Part shown: positions 25,427 to 34,338 of the stretch, one piece after another
Position numbering within the stretch: position 1 is the stretch's first letter
Layout of the letters: every line of letters starts with the position of its first letter
From: Bin75 sp965200435
GTDB lineage: Bacteria > Nitrospirota > Nitrospiria > Nitrospirales > UBA8639
Assembly (NCBI GenBank): GCA_965200435.1
Contig: OZ241337.1
Location: 1,860,001-1,924,000, forward strand
Direction of reading: 5' to 3'
DNA length: 64,000 nt
The notes under the pieces: model-generated
What the model was told of the DNA's origin: nothing
What the model saw: the letters and a program-made list of their open reading frames with translations, nothing else
The model's database searches: none
Position numbers and translations under genes: made by a program

Positions 25427-27139
25427 TTGAAAACCTTAACCCGCAGTCTTGTTATCGTAGTTGGACTTGTGTTCGGGGGACTTGCCGTCGCCTATGCCCA
25501 GGTTCCGGCTCCTCCACCCGTGGAGTTCCCCTATACCGGGAATCGGACAGGGGTCTGGATTGTGGCCCAACTTCATATCTTGTTTGCGGCTTTTATTCTG
25601 GGAGCCCCGATATTTGCCGTGGTCTCGGAATGGTTGGGGTACAAAAACCAGGACCCCAAATATGATCGATTAGCCAAGGAAGTCACCAAAGTGACGGTGA
25701 TCTTATACAGCATGACCGCATTGACGGGCGGGCTGTTTATTTTTGTCCTGCTTGCCACGTATCCCGATTTCACCACGTGGCTCATCAAACATTTTTTCCT
25801 GATTTTCGCCCTGGTCTATCCTCTCCTGTTTATTCTCGAGACCATTGTGTTGTACACGTATTTTTACTCCTGGGATTCTCTCAAGGGGGAAAAGAAGGCC
25901 CGGCATATTGCCTTGGGGGTCTTGTTGAACGTCGTGGGAACGGTCACGTTGTTTGTGATTGACGGTCCTACGGCGTTTATGAATACCCCTGCCAAAGCTG
26001 CAGAGGGGATCTCGTTAGTGCAATTCATCCAAACGGCAGGATTGTGGGACAAGATCGCCAATTACAGTTGGATGCCGTTGAATCTCCACCGGTTGGTCGG
26101 CAACGTGACGTTCGGTGGGTTCATTGCAGGACTGCTGGCGGCGTATATGTACATGGGAGCCAAGACGGATGAAGAACGGGCTTACTATGACTGGATGGGG
26201 TTTGTGGGGAATATGATCGGCGTGGGTGCCCTGTTGTTTCTCCCCTTCATGGGGTATCTCCTGGCCTATGAACTGTGTGATTATGACGCGTCCATTTGTC
26301 CGTACATGATGGCGGACCAACTGTCGATGTTTTTTGAGATGCAAGGGGCCATGGTCGGCCTGATCTTTCTGGCCAGTAATTATTATATTTGGCTGAGCAT
26401 GAAGCGGATTCAAGGCGTGGAGCAGGTCCGGATTTCCGGGATGGTCATGGTGGCCGTCATTCTCATTCCGGCGGTCATGGGGTTTGCCTGGAAAATGTTC
26501 CCACCGCCTGAATGGCAGTCGCTGATTTTCCTGGCTTTCTTGATTGTTCTGCCGCCGATCCTCAGCAAGCTTCCGGGGCTGCGATTTACGGTTTCGTCCT
26601 TTACCATGATCAAGGTGGGATTCCTGATGATTGTCGTTGCCAACGCCATCTGGATGACGCCGCACGGCTTTGTGGCCACCCAGGGGTTAGCCACTGAAGA
26701 ATTGGAACTGCCCTCTTGGGCAAGTGAATTGGCGCTGATGCCGGCCAAAAATGCGGCCGCGTTTACGTTGGTTTTTCTGACCATCGTCAACTACATTCTC
26801 TATAACCGGGCCATCAGGAGTGGAACCATCATCTGGGGGAAGATTGATTTTGCCTCTCAGTTCGTCCTGATCTTCCTGGCATTCAGCGCCATCTGGACTA
26901 TGGGCTTAATGGGCACGGTCAGATCCCTCACGAGGAAATATTTTCATGTGTATAACCTCTTGCCGGATTTTAGCCCTGAAGCGTTTACGCCCACGTTAGC
27001 CTATTCTGCTTGGTGGATTACGGGTGTCACGCTGGTCTTTTATCTCGTCGTGAGTTTTGCCATTGTCGTGACGTTAAGAACCGCTGGCCAAAAGGTCGAG
27101 ACCCCGCAAGGGGCTCCGGTACCTGCAGGTGCGGAGTAA
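25427..27139 (+). CDS. Cytochrome bd-like oxidase subunit, first copy
   Basis: A 570-residue polytopic membrane protein with about 14 helices, distantly related to CydA. Conserved features: a first-helix histidine in VWIVAQLHILFAAF, the HRLVGN histidine of the CydA type, NYYIWLS and MTPHGF. Such bd-like proteins are characteristic of Nitrospira, where they have been proposed as terminal oxidase subunits; here no CydB-like partner follows. An N-terminal signal-like segment precedes the first helix. Start is TTG 25427 with AGGAGGG at 25410-25416. A paralogue occurs at 30988 in the same operon. Role as quinol or cytochrome oxidase, or as a membrane electron carrier, is inference. Confidence 0.8.
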   Translation: MKTLTRSLVIVVGLVFGGLAVAYAQVPAPPPVEFPYTGNRTGVWIVAQLHILFAAFILGAPIFAVVSEWLGYKNQDPKYDRLAKEVTKVTVILYSMTALTGGLFIFVLLATYPDFTTWLIKHFFLIFALVYPLLFILETIVLYTYFYSWDSLKGEKKARHIALGVLLNVVGTVTLFVIDGPTAFMNTPAKAAEGISLVQFIQTAGLWDKIANYSWMPLNLHRLVGNVTFGGFIAGLLAAYMYMGAKTDEERAYYDWMGFVGNMIGVGALLFLPFMGYLLAYELCDYDASICPYMMADQLSMFFEMQGAMVGLIFLASNYYIWLSMKRIQGVEQVRISGMVMVAVILIPAVMGFAWKMFPPPEWQSLIFLAFLIVLPPILSKLPGLRFTVSSFTMIKVGFLMIVVANAIWMTPHGFVATQGLATEELELPSWASELALMPAKNAAAFTLVFLTIVNYILYNRAIRSGTIIWGKIDFASQFVLIFLAFSAIWTMGLMGTVRSLTRKYFHVYNLLPDFSPEAFTPTLAYSAWWITGVTLVFYLVVSFAIVVTLRTAGQKVETPQGAPVPAGAE

Positions 27140-27157
27140 CGGAGGTGGGAAGCGAGT

Positions 27158-27967
27158 ATGGCTGAGCAAAGTTTGACCCGAAACATCATCAAAAAAGGCG
27201 TCATAGGTGTCATTGTAGGGATTGTTCTGTTCGTGGGGGCAAGAGCCACGCACTTCCCCTTCGTCTTCCAAGTCATGTTCTTTATTTATGCCATGCTTGG
27301 CGCTGCCGTGTTCATTCTGCTCGATGCGCCCTCCCTGAATCGGCTGGAAGGCGTCAAGGCCGTTATCGGTCTGGTGTTGTTTTACCTTGTTCTTTCAGGA
27401 GTCTACATTGGTGGGGCCAGCAGTTTGCCGCAGTACGACCCTGAAATCGAAAAGGGGAAAATCGAAAAGATTCTGAAAGCCCGTCGAGCCAGGACCAAGC
27501 AGGGGAAGGCCGAAGAACTGATCGCGCGGGCGAAAGCCCTCAATGAGCGAGCCGTCTCGATTGAGCAGCAATTACGAACCCTTGGTGGCGGTGTTCAGGT
27601 CGTGGAGGAAGCTATCCCAACGTCCACTTCGTCGGCTGCGGCAGGTGACCTGGTTGCACTCGGCAAGGAGCAGTGGGAATTGCAAGAGTGTTACAACTGT
27701 CACAAACTCTTTGGGCAAGGCGGAAAGAAGCGGGGGCCGGAGTTGGATAATATCGGGAACCTCATGACACCGGAAGCCCTCAAGGAAAAAATTCTCGATC
27801 CCAAGAGTTGGAAAGCCGAAGGGTTCGATAAGCAGTACAAGAAAGGTAAAATGCCGAATAAATACAAAGACCTGATGTTCGAGGAAGAAATTGACGCGCT
27901 GGTAGCGTTTCTGGCGACGTTGAAAGATGCCTCAGTGAACACACCGAAACCCATCAAGATGAAATAA
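27158..27967 (+). CDS. Membrane-anchored monoheme cytochrome c
   Basis: A 269-residue protein with three N-terminal membrane helices, a charged coiled-coil stretch (about residues 105-145), and a C-terminal heme domain with CYNCH (residues 178-182). KGKMPN is the likely Met ligand region. ATG 27158 is preceded by GGAGGTGGG. It stands between the bd-like subunit and the Rieske gene, the place a cytochrome c1-like or petM/petA-type partner would occupy. It probably links the cytochrome b module to other carriers; this is inference from position. Confidence 0.85.
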   Translation: MAEQSLTRNIIKKGVIGVIVGIVLFVGARATHFPFVFQVMFFIYAMLGAAVFILLDAPSLNRLEGVKAVIGLVLFYLVLSGVYIGGASSLPQYDPEIEKGKIEKILKARRARTKQGKAEELIARAKALNERAVSIEQQLRTLGGGVQVVEEAIPTSTSSAAAGDLVALGKEQWELQECYNCHKLFGQGGKKRGPELDNIGNLMTPEALKEKILDPKSWKAEGFDKQYKKGKMPNKYKDLMFEEEIDALVAFLATLKDASVNTPKPIKMK

Positions 27968-27991
27968 TCTCTTCTGAGGATACGTCATTCG

Positions 27992-28936
27992 ATGCAACCG
28001 CACATTAAAGCCAAAGCCCGGTGTGCCGACGGGGAAGTCGGGAGTATTTCCAAGGTCATCGTCGATCCGCTCTCCCTTGAGATCAGTCACGTGGTGGTCA
28101 GGGAGAGTAACGGCCAAGGCGTGGATCGTCAGGTGCCGATCGGGCACGTCCAGGAAATCCCTAATGAAGAAGAGATTGTGTTGCGGGGGTCGTTGGAGGA
28201 ATTTAGGGCGTGTCCTGTGCTGGATCGTGACGCCTACGTCAGCCATCATGACGTGGAAATCGCCAATCTGGAAGGGCGGCTTCACGTGGATCCCGGCGAA
28301 ATTCTCGTGCCCAGCCCCCGGCTCGAACAGGGCGTGCCCCGCCGCAGCTTTTTCATGAACATGACGCATGCCATCGGCACGTTGATCGCCCTTCCCCTGG
28401 TCTTCCCCGTTTTGAAATACGTCATGAAGCCCATGTACAAGCCGTTTGATAATTCCTGGTTTTCCGTGGGGAACGTCCGCAGGATCAAAAAAGAAAACAT
28501 CGGCTACCAGTTCAAGTTCACGCGGGGCTTCAAGGAAGCCTTCATGCCCGAACAGCAGATCGAGAAAAACATCTGGGTGGTGAAGGCGACGCCTGAAGTG
28601 CAGAAGGCCGTCTACGGCGGGAAAGATAAAAAGTTTTACGATCATAAGGGCGACTTGGTGTGGGTGAACAAGGCCAAGACGCCCTACATCGGGTATTCCG
28701 GAAAATGCCCGCATCTGGGATGCGGGTACAAGTGGCGCAGAACGAAGAATTTCCCCGACGGGGTCTTTTTGTGTCCCTGCCATTTGAGCATCTATGACGA
28801 GGCGGGCAAGGTGCTGGACGGTCCCGCGCCTCGGGCTCTCGACGTCCTGCCGATGCAGGTCAATGCCGCGGGGGAAGTGCAAATTATCGACGTAGAATAT
28901 AAGGCTGGGGTGAAAGGCCAAATCCGGCTGCTGTAG
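27992..28936 (+). CDS. Rieske iron-sulfur protein fused to an N-terminal PRC-barrel-like domain
   Basis: A 314-residue protein in three parts. Residues 1-85 resemble a PRC barrel (KAKARCADGEVGSISKVIVD; HVVVRES; VPIGHVQEI). A membrane helix follows near 118-140, preceded by basic residues (VPRRSFF). The C-terminal Rieske domain has CPHLGC (residues 239-244) and CPCH (261-264), the four ligands of the [2Fe-2S] centre. Rieske proteins of bc1/b6f complexes normally begin with the anchor helix, so the extra domain is unusual. The cytochrome b gene starts 6 bp downstream. Confidence 0.88.
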   Translation: MQPHIKAKARCADGEVGSISKVIVDPLSLEISHVVVRESNGQGVDRQVPIGHVQEIPNEEEIVLRGSLEEFRACPVLDRDAYVSHHDVEIANLEGRLHVDPGEILVPSPRLEQGVPRRSFFMNMTHAIGTLIALPLVFPVLKYVMKPMYKPFDNSWFSVGNVRRIKKENIGYQFKFTRGFKEAFMPEQQIEKNIWVVKATPEVQKAVYGGKDKKFYDHKGDLVWVNKAKTPYIGYSGKCPHLGCGYKWRRTKNFPDGVFLCPCHLSIYDEAGKVLDGPAPRALDVLPMQVNAAGEVQIIDVEYKAGVKGQIRLL

Positions 28937-28942
28937 CGCGTT

Positions 28943-30040
28943 ATGGACGGCAACATCACCAACGTGTTTGAAAAAGTCGTCGACTTTGTCGATGAACGGG
29001 TCGGGCTGAAAACCCTTCAGGCCAAAATGTTGAATGAGCCGGTTCCCGGCGGGTCTCGATGGGCCTATGCGTTTGGCTCGTGCTTGCTGTTCATCTTCAT
29101 TATGCAGGTGGTGACGGGCATCATGTTGATGTTTTACTACGTCCCGAGCACCGATCATGCGTACGCGAGCACGCAATACATCATTCATGAAGTGGACTAC
29201 GGATGGTTTCTGTTGAGTTACCATTTCTGGGGCTCCTCGGCCATGGTGGTGATGGTGTTTGCCCATATGTCCCAAGTGTTCTTGTGGGGAGCCTATAAAA
29301 AACCCAGAGAACTGATCTGGTTGGTTGGGTTGGCCCTCTTCGGACTGGTCATGGCGTTCGGCTTTACAGGCTACCTCCTTCCCTGGGATCAACGGGCGTA
29401 TTGGGCCACGGTTGTGGGTGTCGAGATTATGGATAAGACCCCGGTCGTCGGGGATTTTCTGAGTCGATTTTTGAAGGGTGGACCGACCCCGGGACAAATG
29501 ACCCTGAGCCGGTTCTTTGTCATTCACGTGATGATTTTGCCGGCGACGTTGATGGGCTTGGCCGGTCTCCACCTGTTTCTGTTCCGCAAAGCCGGCCCCG
29601 CCGGCCCCTTCCGTGGAACTCCGGAACAAATCAAGGCCAAGACGGATTATTTCTTCCCCAGACAGATCTGGAAAGACATCGTGGCCATGGCTACAGTTTT
29701 TCTGATCATTTGTACGTTGACGTTTATTGAGCCGGTGGTTTTGCTGGAAGAGGCTACACCCGATCCGGGGGATTACCACCCTGAACCAGAATGGTATTTT
29801 CTGTTTCTCTTCCAGATGTTGCGATTGAAAATCTTTGCGGGAGAATTCGGCCAGTTTTTGGGGGCCGTCGCGATTCCCGGCGCGTTTTTAGGGTTCCTGG
29901 CGGCGTTGCCGTTTCTTGACCGGAGTCCGGAACGGAATATTTTTAAACGGCCGATTGCCTTGCTCGGTTGGATTGCCATTATGATGGTGATTTTGATTTT
30001 CACCGTTTCCGCGATTCTCAACAGGGAATTTCTGGATTAA
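28943..30040 (+). CDS. Cytochrome b (bc-type complex), fused N and C parts
   Basis: A 365-residue cytochrome b. Heme ligands are in YHFWGSSAMVVMVFAH (histidines 14 apart) and FFVIH to GLAGLH (15 apart, as in b6-type proteins). The quinol-site signature is PEPEWYFLFLFQMLR. At 365 residues it combines the four-helix b6-like part and a subunit IV-like part but lacks the eighth helix region of long bc1 proteins. With the Rieske protein it forms the quinol-oxidising core. The next gene starts one base after its stop, so translation is coupled. Confidence 0.93.
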   Translation: MDGNITNVFEKVVDFVDERVGLKTLQAKMLNEPVPGGSRWAYAFGSCLLFIFIMQVVTGIMLMFYYVPSTDHAYASTQYIIHEVDYGWFLLSYHFWGSSAMVVMVFAHMSQVFLWGAYKKPRELIWLVGLALFGLVMAFGFTGYLLPWDQRAYWATVVGVEIMDKTPVVGDFLSRFLKGGPTPGQMTLSRFFVIHVMILPATLMGLAGLHLFLFRKAGPAGPFRGTPEQIKAKTDYFFPRQIWKDIVAMATVFLIICTLTFIEPVVLLEEATPDPGDYHPEPEWYFLFLFQMLRLKIFAGEFGQFLGAVAIPGAFLGFLAALPFLDRSPERNIFKRPIALLGWIAIMMVILIFTVSAILNREFLD

Positions 30041-30041
30041 T

Positions 30042-30977
30042 ATGTCGAACGCGAAACTCGCGCTTCTGATTGTTTGGCCAACTTTCTGGACTGGCTTCCC
30101 GCTGAAATTGGTCATCGCCCTGCTCATGTTGGCGGCTGGCGTCCATCCCTGGGAAGGTGCCGGTTTTCAGGCGTTGCTGGTACTCTCCATTCCCATCGAC
30201 GTGTGGGCACTTGGCCTGTGCTCCCGGACCGTGCTTCTTGAACGGTTGAGCGTTGATCCCCCGAAGGGCACGGGGCTTCGCTTGTGGGGGCTGTGGGCGG
30301 TCTTTTCCATTGTTTATCTTCCCCTGTTGTTTGTGATCGTAGGCGGAGTCAAGGCCCTTGCCCAATCTGCGGTGGCGGTCACGATGCATTTTGTCGAAGA
30401 AAACCTCCTGGTGATTCCCATTGCCGAAAAAATCAGTTTGGAGTTGGTGATGTGGAGTTTGCCGGCCACCATCATCCTGGTCATCCTCCTGTATGGCTGG
30501 TTGTTCGGCTTGGGCGCCTTGGCTCAACGCTTTGTTCGGGCTTCCGCGCCCGTTGACGGGACCTTCCAGGATGTCGTCTCGAAATGGGATCTCCTTCGCA
30601 TTCCGCGAGACCAACCGCTTTTGCTGACGGCTTTTACGGGAACCGGCGTCGTGCTGATCTTCGTGTTTTGGGGTTTGATCCCCGTGAGCACCCCTCACCC
30701 CCATGAAGAATACGAATTTGTGGACGTCAAAAAGGTGGAAGAAACGATCGTTCCTAAAAAGATTCTTCAAACCGCGGAGCAGGTCCTGGCTCGTGCCGAA
30801 GCCACATTGAAAGAGTTGGAAAAAGACAACCCGGGAGGGGAAACGCCAAAAGCGGAGAAACAGGCAGCGGCCCCGGAGAAGGCGGTGCTCCAAGAGAAGC
30901 CAGTTGCTTCGGGGAATGCCGGTTCCTCCAAGCATGACCACGACCATGCCGATCATGAGCATGAAACGAACCAATGA
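30042..30977 (+). CDS. Unrecognised membrane protein of the respiratory operon
   Basis: A 311-residue protein of unknown family. It has about five hydrophobic segments (roughly residues 10-35, 45-60, 85-115, 140-165, 200-220), then a soluble tail with Ala/Glu/Lys-rich coiled coil (about 235-285) and a His/Asp-rich end (HDHDHADHEHE) that could bind metal. The gene begins one base after cytochrome b and ends 10 bp before the second bd-like subunit, so its product is probably a structural or assembly subunit of the same complex. No cofactor motif was found apart from the histidine tail. Confidence 0.75.
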   Translation: MSNAKLALLIVWPTFWTGFPLKLVIALLMLAAGVHPWEGAGFQALLVLSIPIDVWALGLCSRTVLLERLSVDPPKGTGLRLWGLWAVFSIVYLPLLFVIVGGVKALAQSAVAVTMHFVEENLLVIPIAEKISLELVMWSLPATIILVILLYGWLFGLGALAQRFVRASAPVDGTFQDVVSKWDLLRIPRDQPLLLTAFTGTGVVLIFVFWGLIPVSTPHPHEEYEFVDVKKVEETIVPKKILQTAEQVLARAEATLKELEKDNPGGETPKAEKQAAAPEKAVLQEKPVASGNAGSSKHDHDHADHEHETNQ

Positions 30978-30987
30978 GAGATCACAT

Positions 30988-32844
30988 ATGAAAAACCACG
31001 GCATACTAGAAAAGCTGAAGTCCCGGGTGCCAACGGTGAACGCCTCGTCCTTCTTCGGATGGAGTCTTTTGTGGGCACTGGTCCTCCTTCCTGCGGTTGT
31101 CTGGGCCCAGGATGCGGCGACACAAGCGATGTCCGTAGAATATCGGGACATTCCGGGTCTCGGAAGCCGCAATGTCGTCTGGGTCGTTGCACAGCAGCAT
31201 TTACTGCTTGCGGGGTTCGTGTTGGGCGTGCCGATCTTTGCCTGGGTTTGTGAACTCGTCGGATGGAAAACCAAAGAAGCCCGGTATGACAAACTGGCCA
31301 AGGAGTTTACCAAGCTTTTGACGTCCGCGTATGCCACAACGGCACTGTTCGGGGGTATCCTGCTGTTTCTTCTGATCGGGCTCTACCCGAAGCTCATGGC
31401 GTATCTGTCCGATATCTTTTTCCCTTCATTCATCGTCTATTGCGTGTTGTTTCTGCTGGAAACCGTGACCCTGTACCTGTATTGGTACGGATGGGATGCC
31501 ATGCAGGGAAATAAAAAGACGTTTCATCTGTTTCTGGGATTTCTGTTGAATGTATTTGCCCTGTTTATCATGATCGTCCCCAACGCGTGGGCGACGTTCC
31601 AAGCCAGCCCCGTTGTGGTGGCTGAGGGCACGGCGATTGATCGAGCCTGGGCGGCCACGTGGAACCCCACGTGGTGGCCGGTCAATATTCATCGGCTCAT
31701 TGCCAACGTTGTCTTGGGCGGGTTTATTTGCGGCGCCTATGCCGGCATCCGTTATCTCCTGGCGGCCAGCCAGGAAGAACGCGAACATTATGATTGGATG
31801 GGCTACGTCGGCAACTTCATCGGCGTGTTCGGGATGCTCCCCCTTCCCTTCGCCGGATATTGGCTGATGCGGGAGATCTATCAATATAACCAGCAAATGG
31901 GTATTACTCTCATGGGAGGATTTCTGGCTTGGCTCTTTATCCTGCAGGCGATGCTTATCGGGGTGCTGTTCCTCGGAGCCAATTACTATTTTTGGATGGG
32001 CATTACCTACCGGATTCCGGGCTCCGAGCGAACGTACAGACGTCCGATCCTTGCCATGTTGATTGTGCTCATGGTGTGTCTGGGCGTCTGGATGACCCCT
32101 CACTCCCTTGTGGCCAGCCTGGAGGAGGCCCGGAAGATGGGCGGGACTCATCACCCGCTGCTTGGGGTGTTTGGGGTGATGTCCGCGAAAATGACAGTGG
32201 CCAATCTTATGATCCTTGTCACGTTTATGAGTTTCATCATGTATTGGCGGGCCGGAAAGCAGGAAACGGCCGCTTGGGCAAAGATCGCCAAGGCGGTGAT
32301 GGGGGCTTTGTTGGTGATCGCGGGTATCGCGGTCATCGTGCTCGGGGTGTGGGGATATTTCGTGCCGGCCATTATCCGGATCAATTATTTTTCCGTCGCC
32401 CAGGTGTTGATCGTTTTGTTTGTGATGGTGACCTTTACGCCCCTGACCGCCGTGCTGATGAGAAGCGCCAAAACCACGACGGAAATGGTCTGGGGCCAAA
32501 TGCCGATCCGGGCCGGCTATTCTTTGGTGTCCAATGCGGTCATGGTGATTCTGTTGATGTCGCTGATGGGCTATGCACGGTCATCGTCCCGTGTGCACTG
32601 GCACGTGTACGGCGTGATGAGAGACACTTCGGAATATGCCTATTCTCCCGCGTTGGGATACGCGGCCGCTTTCATGTCTCTCAATACCTTTGTGTTTTGT
32701 TTGCTGGTGGCGTTTATCTTTTGGGTGGCCACGATGGGTGACAAGGGCAAGAAGACCCCGGAGCGGGAACAACCCGAAGCGGCCAAGATCCCCCCGAGTG
32801 TGGCACCGGCCATGGCCGGCGGAGCGCCGCGAAAGCATACCTGA
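30988..32844 (+). CDS. Cytochrome bd-like oxidase subunit, second copy
   Basis: A 618-residue paralogue of the protein at 25427, sharing VAQQHLLLAGFVLGVPIF, YDKLAKEFTKLL, the histidine of NIHRLIANVVLGGF, YDWMGYVGNFIGV, LGANYYFWMG and WMTPHSL. It has about 14 membrane helices and a cleavable-looking N-terminal signal (VLLPAVVWAQ). ATG 30988 was chosen because it follows the upstream stop closely and begins the signal; the frame is open further upstream. Two such subunits in one operon may form a heterodimeric membrane module. Exact reaction unknown. Confidence 0.8.
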   Translation: MKNHGILEKLKSRVPTVNASSFFGWSLLWALVLLPAVVWAQDAATQAMSVEYRDIPGLGSRNVVWVVAQQHLLLAGFVLGVPIFAWVCELVGWKTKEARYDKLAKEFTKLLTSAYATTALFGGILLFLLIGLYPKLMAYLSDIFFPSFIVYCVLFLLETVTLYLYWYGWDAMQGNKKTFHLFLGFLLNVFALFIMIVPNAWATFQASPVVVAEGTAIDRAWAATWNPTWWPVNIHRLIANVVLGGFICGAYAGIRYLLAASQEEREHYDWMGYVGNFIGVFGMLPLPFAGYWLMREIYQYNQQMGITLMGGFLAWLFILQAMLIGVLFLGANYYFWMGITYRIPGSERTYRRPILAMLIVLMVCLGVWMTPHSLVASLEEARKMGGTHHPLLGVFGVMSAKMTVANLMILVTFMSFIMYWRAGKQETAAWAKIAKAVMGALLVIAGIAVIVLGVWGYFVPAIIRINYFSVAQVLIVLFVMVTFTPLTAVLMRSAKTTTEMVWGQMPIRAGYSLVSNAVMVILLMSLMGYARSSSRVHWHVYGVMRDTSEYAYSPALGYAAAFMSLNTFVFCLLVAFIFWVATMGDKGKKTPEREQPEAAKIPPSVAPAMAGGAPRKHT

Positions 32845-32917
32845 AAATGCAGGCGAGATCGGACTTCTTGCATGAATAACCATTGACGCTGGCATTACTG
32901 AACCGGAGCGAGAACCC

Positions 32918-33526
32918 ATGAGTGAAGTTGCGTTACTCCAATTGATCGGTCTTTTTGTCGTAGGATTCGGAATCTGCATCCTGCTCTTCATCAAGGCCAA
33001 ATTTCTCAGGGTGGTCGGCTTCGTGGTGATCGTCTTGGGGACGTTTACCTTGATCGCGTTGGGCGTGCCGCAGATGCCCTCTCTTCCACCGGCCATCGAG
33101 ACGTTTGATATCGCCGAGGTCAACACGCCGGATGACTTGGCCGCGATCGGGCAAAAGATTTTCTTCAGCAAAGGGCAGTGCGCCTTGTGTCATTCCATCG
33201 GTCCGAGTGAATCAGCCAGGTGCCCGGATTTAAAGGGAATTGGGGCCAAACTCGCTCCGGAGTTCATCTATGAAAGCCTCACGGATCCTCAAGCCTATAT
33301 TTATCTGGATTTCAGGCATGAAGGTCTGCCCAAGGAATATCCAGCCCGTATGCCCTATATCCACAAGAATCCGATTGCCTTGTCGCAACAAGAGATTTAT
33401 TCCGTGATTTCATTTCTCCAGAAAATGAGCGGGGAGCCCATTAGCATCAAGGTCGAAGACGTGATGAATATTGGCAAGGAAAGCGAGATGAAGGTCGCTT
33501 CCCTCGAGGCCCATGGAACACATTAA
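32918..33526 (+). CDS. Membrane-anchored monoheme cytochrome c
   Basis: A 202-residue protein with two N-terminal membrane helices (about residues 5-25 and 30-52) and one heme site CALCH (88-92). A Met ligand candidate is in PARMPYIH. A cytochrome c downstream of the bd-like subunit fits periplasmic electron transfer to that module. It begins 73 bp after the bd-like gene and ends 15 bp before the next cytochrome gene. Confidence 0.85.
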   Translation: MSEVALLQLIGLFVVGFGICILLFIKAKFLRVVGFVVIVLGTFTLIALGVPQMPSLPPAIETFDIAEVNTPDDLAAIGQKIFFSKGQCALCHSIGPSESARCPDLKGIGAKLAPEFIYESLTDPQAYIYLDFRHEGLPKEYPARMPYIHKNPIALSQQEIYSVISFLQKMSGEPISIKVEDVMNIGKESEMKVASLEAHGTH

Positions 33527-33541
33527 CCAGAAGGGTGAAAT

Positions 33542-34267
33542 ATGAAAGGTCCCCTTGCGAAAACAGTCATCCTGTTGGTGGGAATGTATGTGTTTCTCAA
33601 ATTCATACTCCCGTTGTTCACGGCGCCGCTCCCGGCAAGTCTGATTTTTCTGTACTTGGCACTCACCATTGCTGCGGCAATGATTTTCTATACCATGAGC
33701 GGGGGGGGGCTCGATGCATTCATGGGCCCCATCGGGCGGTTCCTTACCGGCTCGGGGCAGGTGGGTATTGCGGGCATGGCCCGCATCCTGGTCTTCGTGT
33801 TGTTCCCCTTGTTGGTAGGGTGGCAAACCTACACAAGACTTGCCCCGAGCGATTTGCCGCCGGCGGAAAATCGAACCATTCATCCCGCTCCTCCTGGCGA
33901 GTTCGTCGGATTGGCGAACCCGTATCCGAGAACGCAGGAAAATATTATGATGGGGAAAGGCCTCTATGCGGCGTTTTGTTCCCCCTGTCACGGAGCCAAT
34001 TTCGATGGAAAAGGTCCGGCGGCGGTTGGCTTCAATCCACCCCCGGCCAATTTCAGCGATCCCGGAACGATTGCGCAGTTGCAGGAATCCTATCTTTTCT
34101 GGCGGATTAAAAAAGGAGGCGTGGGTCTTCCGGTCGAAGCGATGCCTTGGAAATCAGCCATGCCGAGATGGGAAGTAGAATTGCCGGACGAATGGATCTG
34201 GAAAATTATCATGGGTGAATATGACGGCGCCGGCCAATCTCCACGGACCTGGGAGGAAGAGGAATAG
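33542..34267 (+). CDS. Membrane-anchored monoheme cytochrome c
   Basis: A 241-residue protein with three hydrophobic segments in the first 100 residues and a heme domain with CSPCH (146-150); a Met ligand is likely in the MPWKSAMPRW region. The ATG lies after AGAAGGGTGAA at 33530. It has a different membrane part from the preceding cytochrome, so the two are not a simple tandem duplication. Confidence 0.85.
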   Translation: MKGPLAKTVILLVGMYVFLKFILPLFTAPLPASLIFLYLALTIAAAMIFYTMSGGGLDAFMGPIGRFLTGSGQVGIAGMARILVFVLFPLLVGWQTYTRLAPSDLPPAENRTIHPAPPGEFVGLANPYPRTQENIMMGKGLYAAFCSPCHGANFDGKGPAAVGFNPPPANFSDPGTIAQLQESYLFWRIKKGGVGLPVEAMPWKSAMPRWEVELPDEWIWKIIMGEYDGAGQSPRTWEEEE

Positions 34268-34338
34268 CAGGCGAGGGAGTCCGTGCCCGATTCCAACGAT
34301 CGTTAGATTTGTCGAAAAAGGATCCAAGGAGCAGGACA

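Noticed and set aside
27932..29779. 615-codon minus-strand frame opposite the Rieske and cytochrome b genes
   Set aside because: It spans two genes with firm cofactor motifs on the plus strand; the antisense product is His/Gln-rich and not protein-like.
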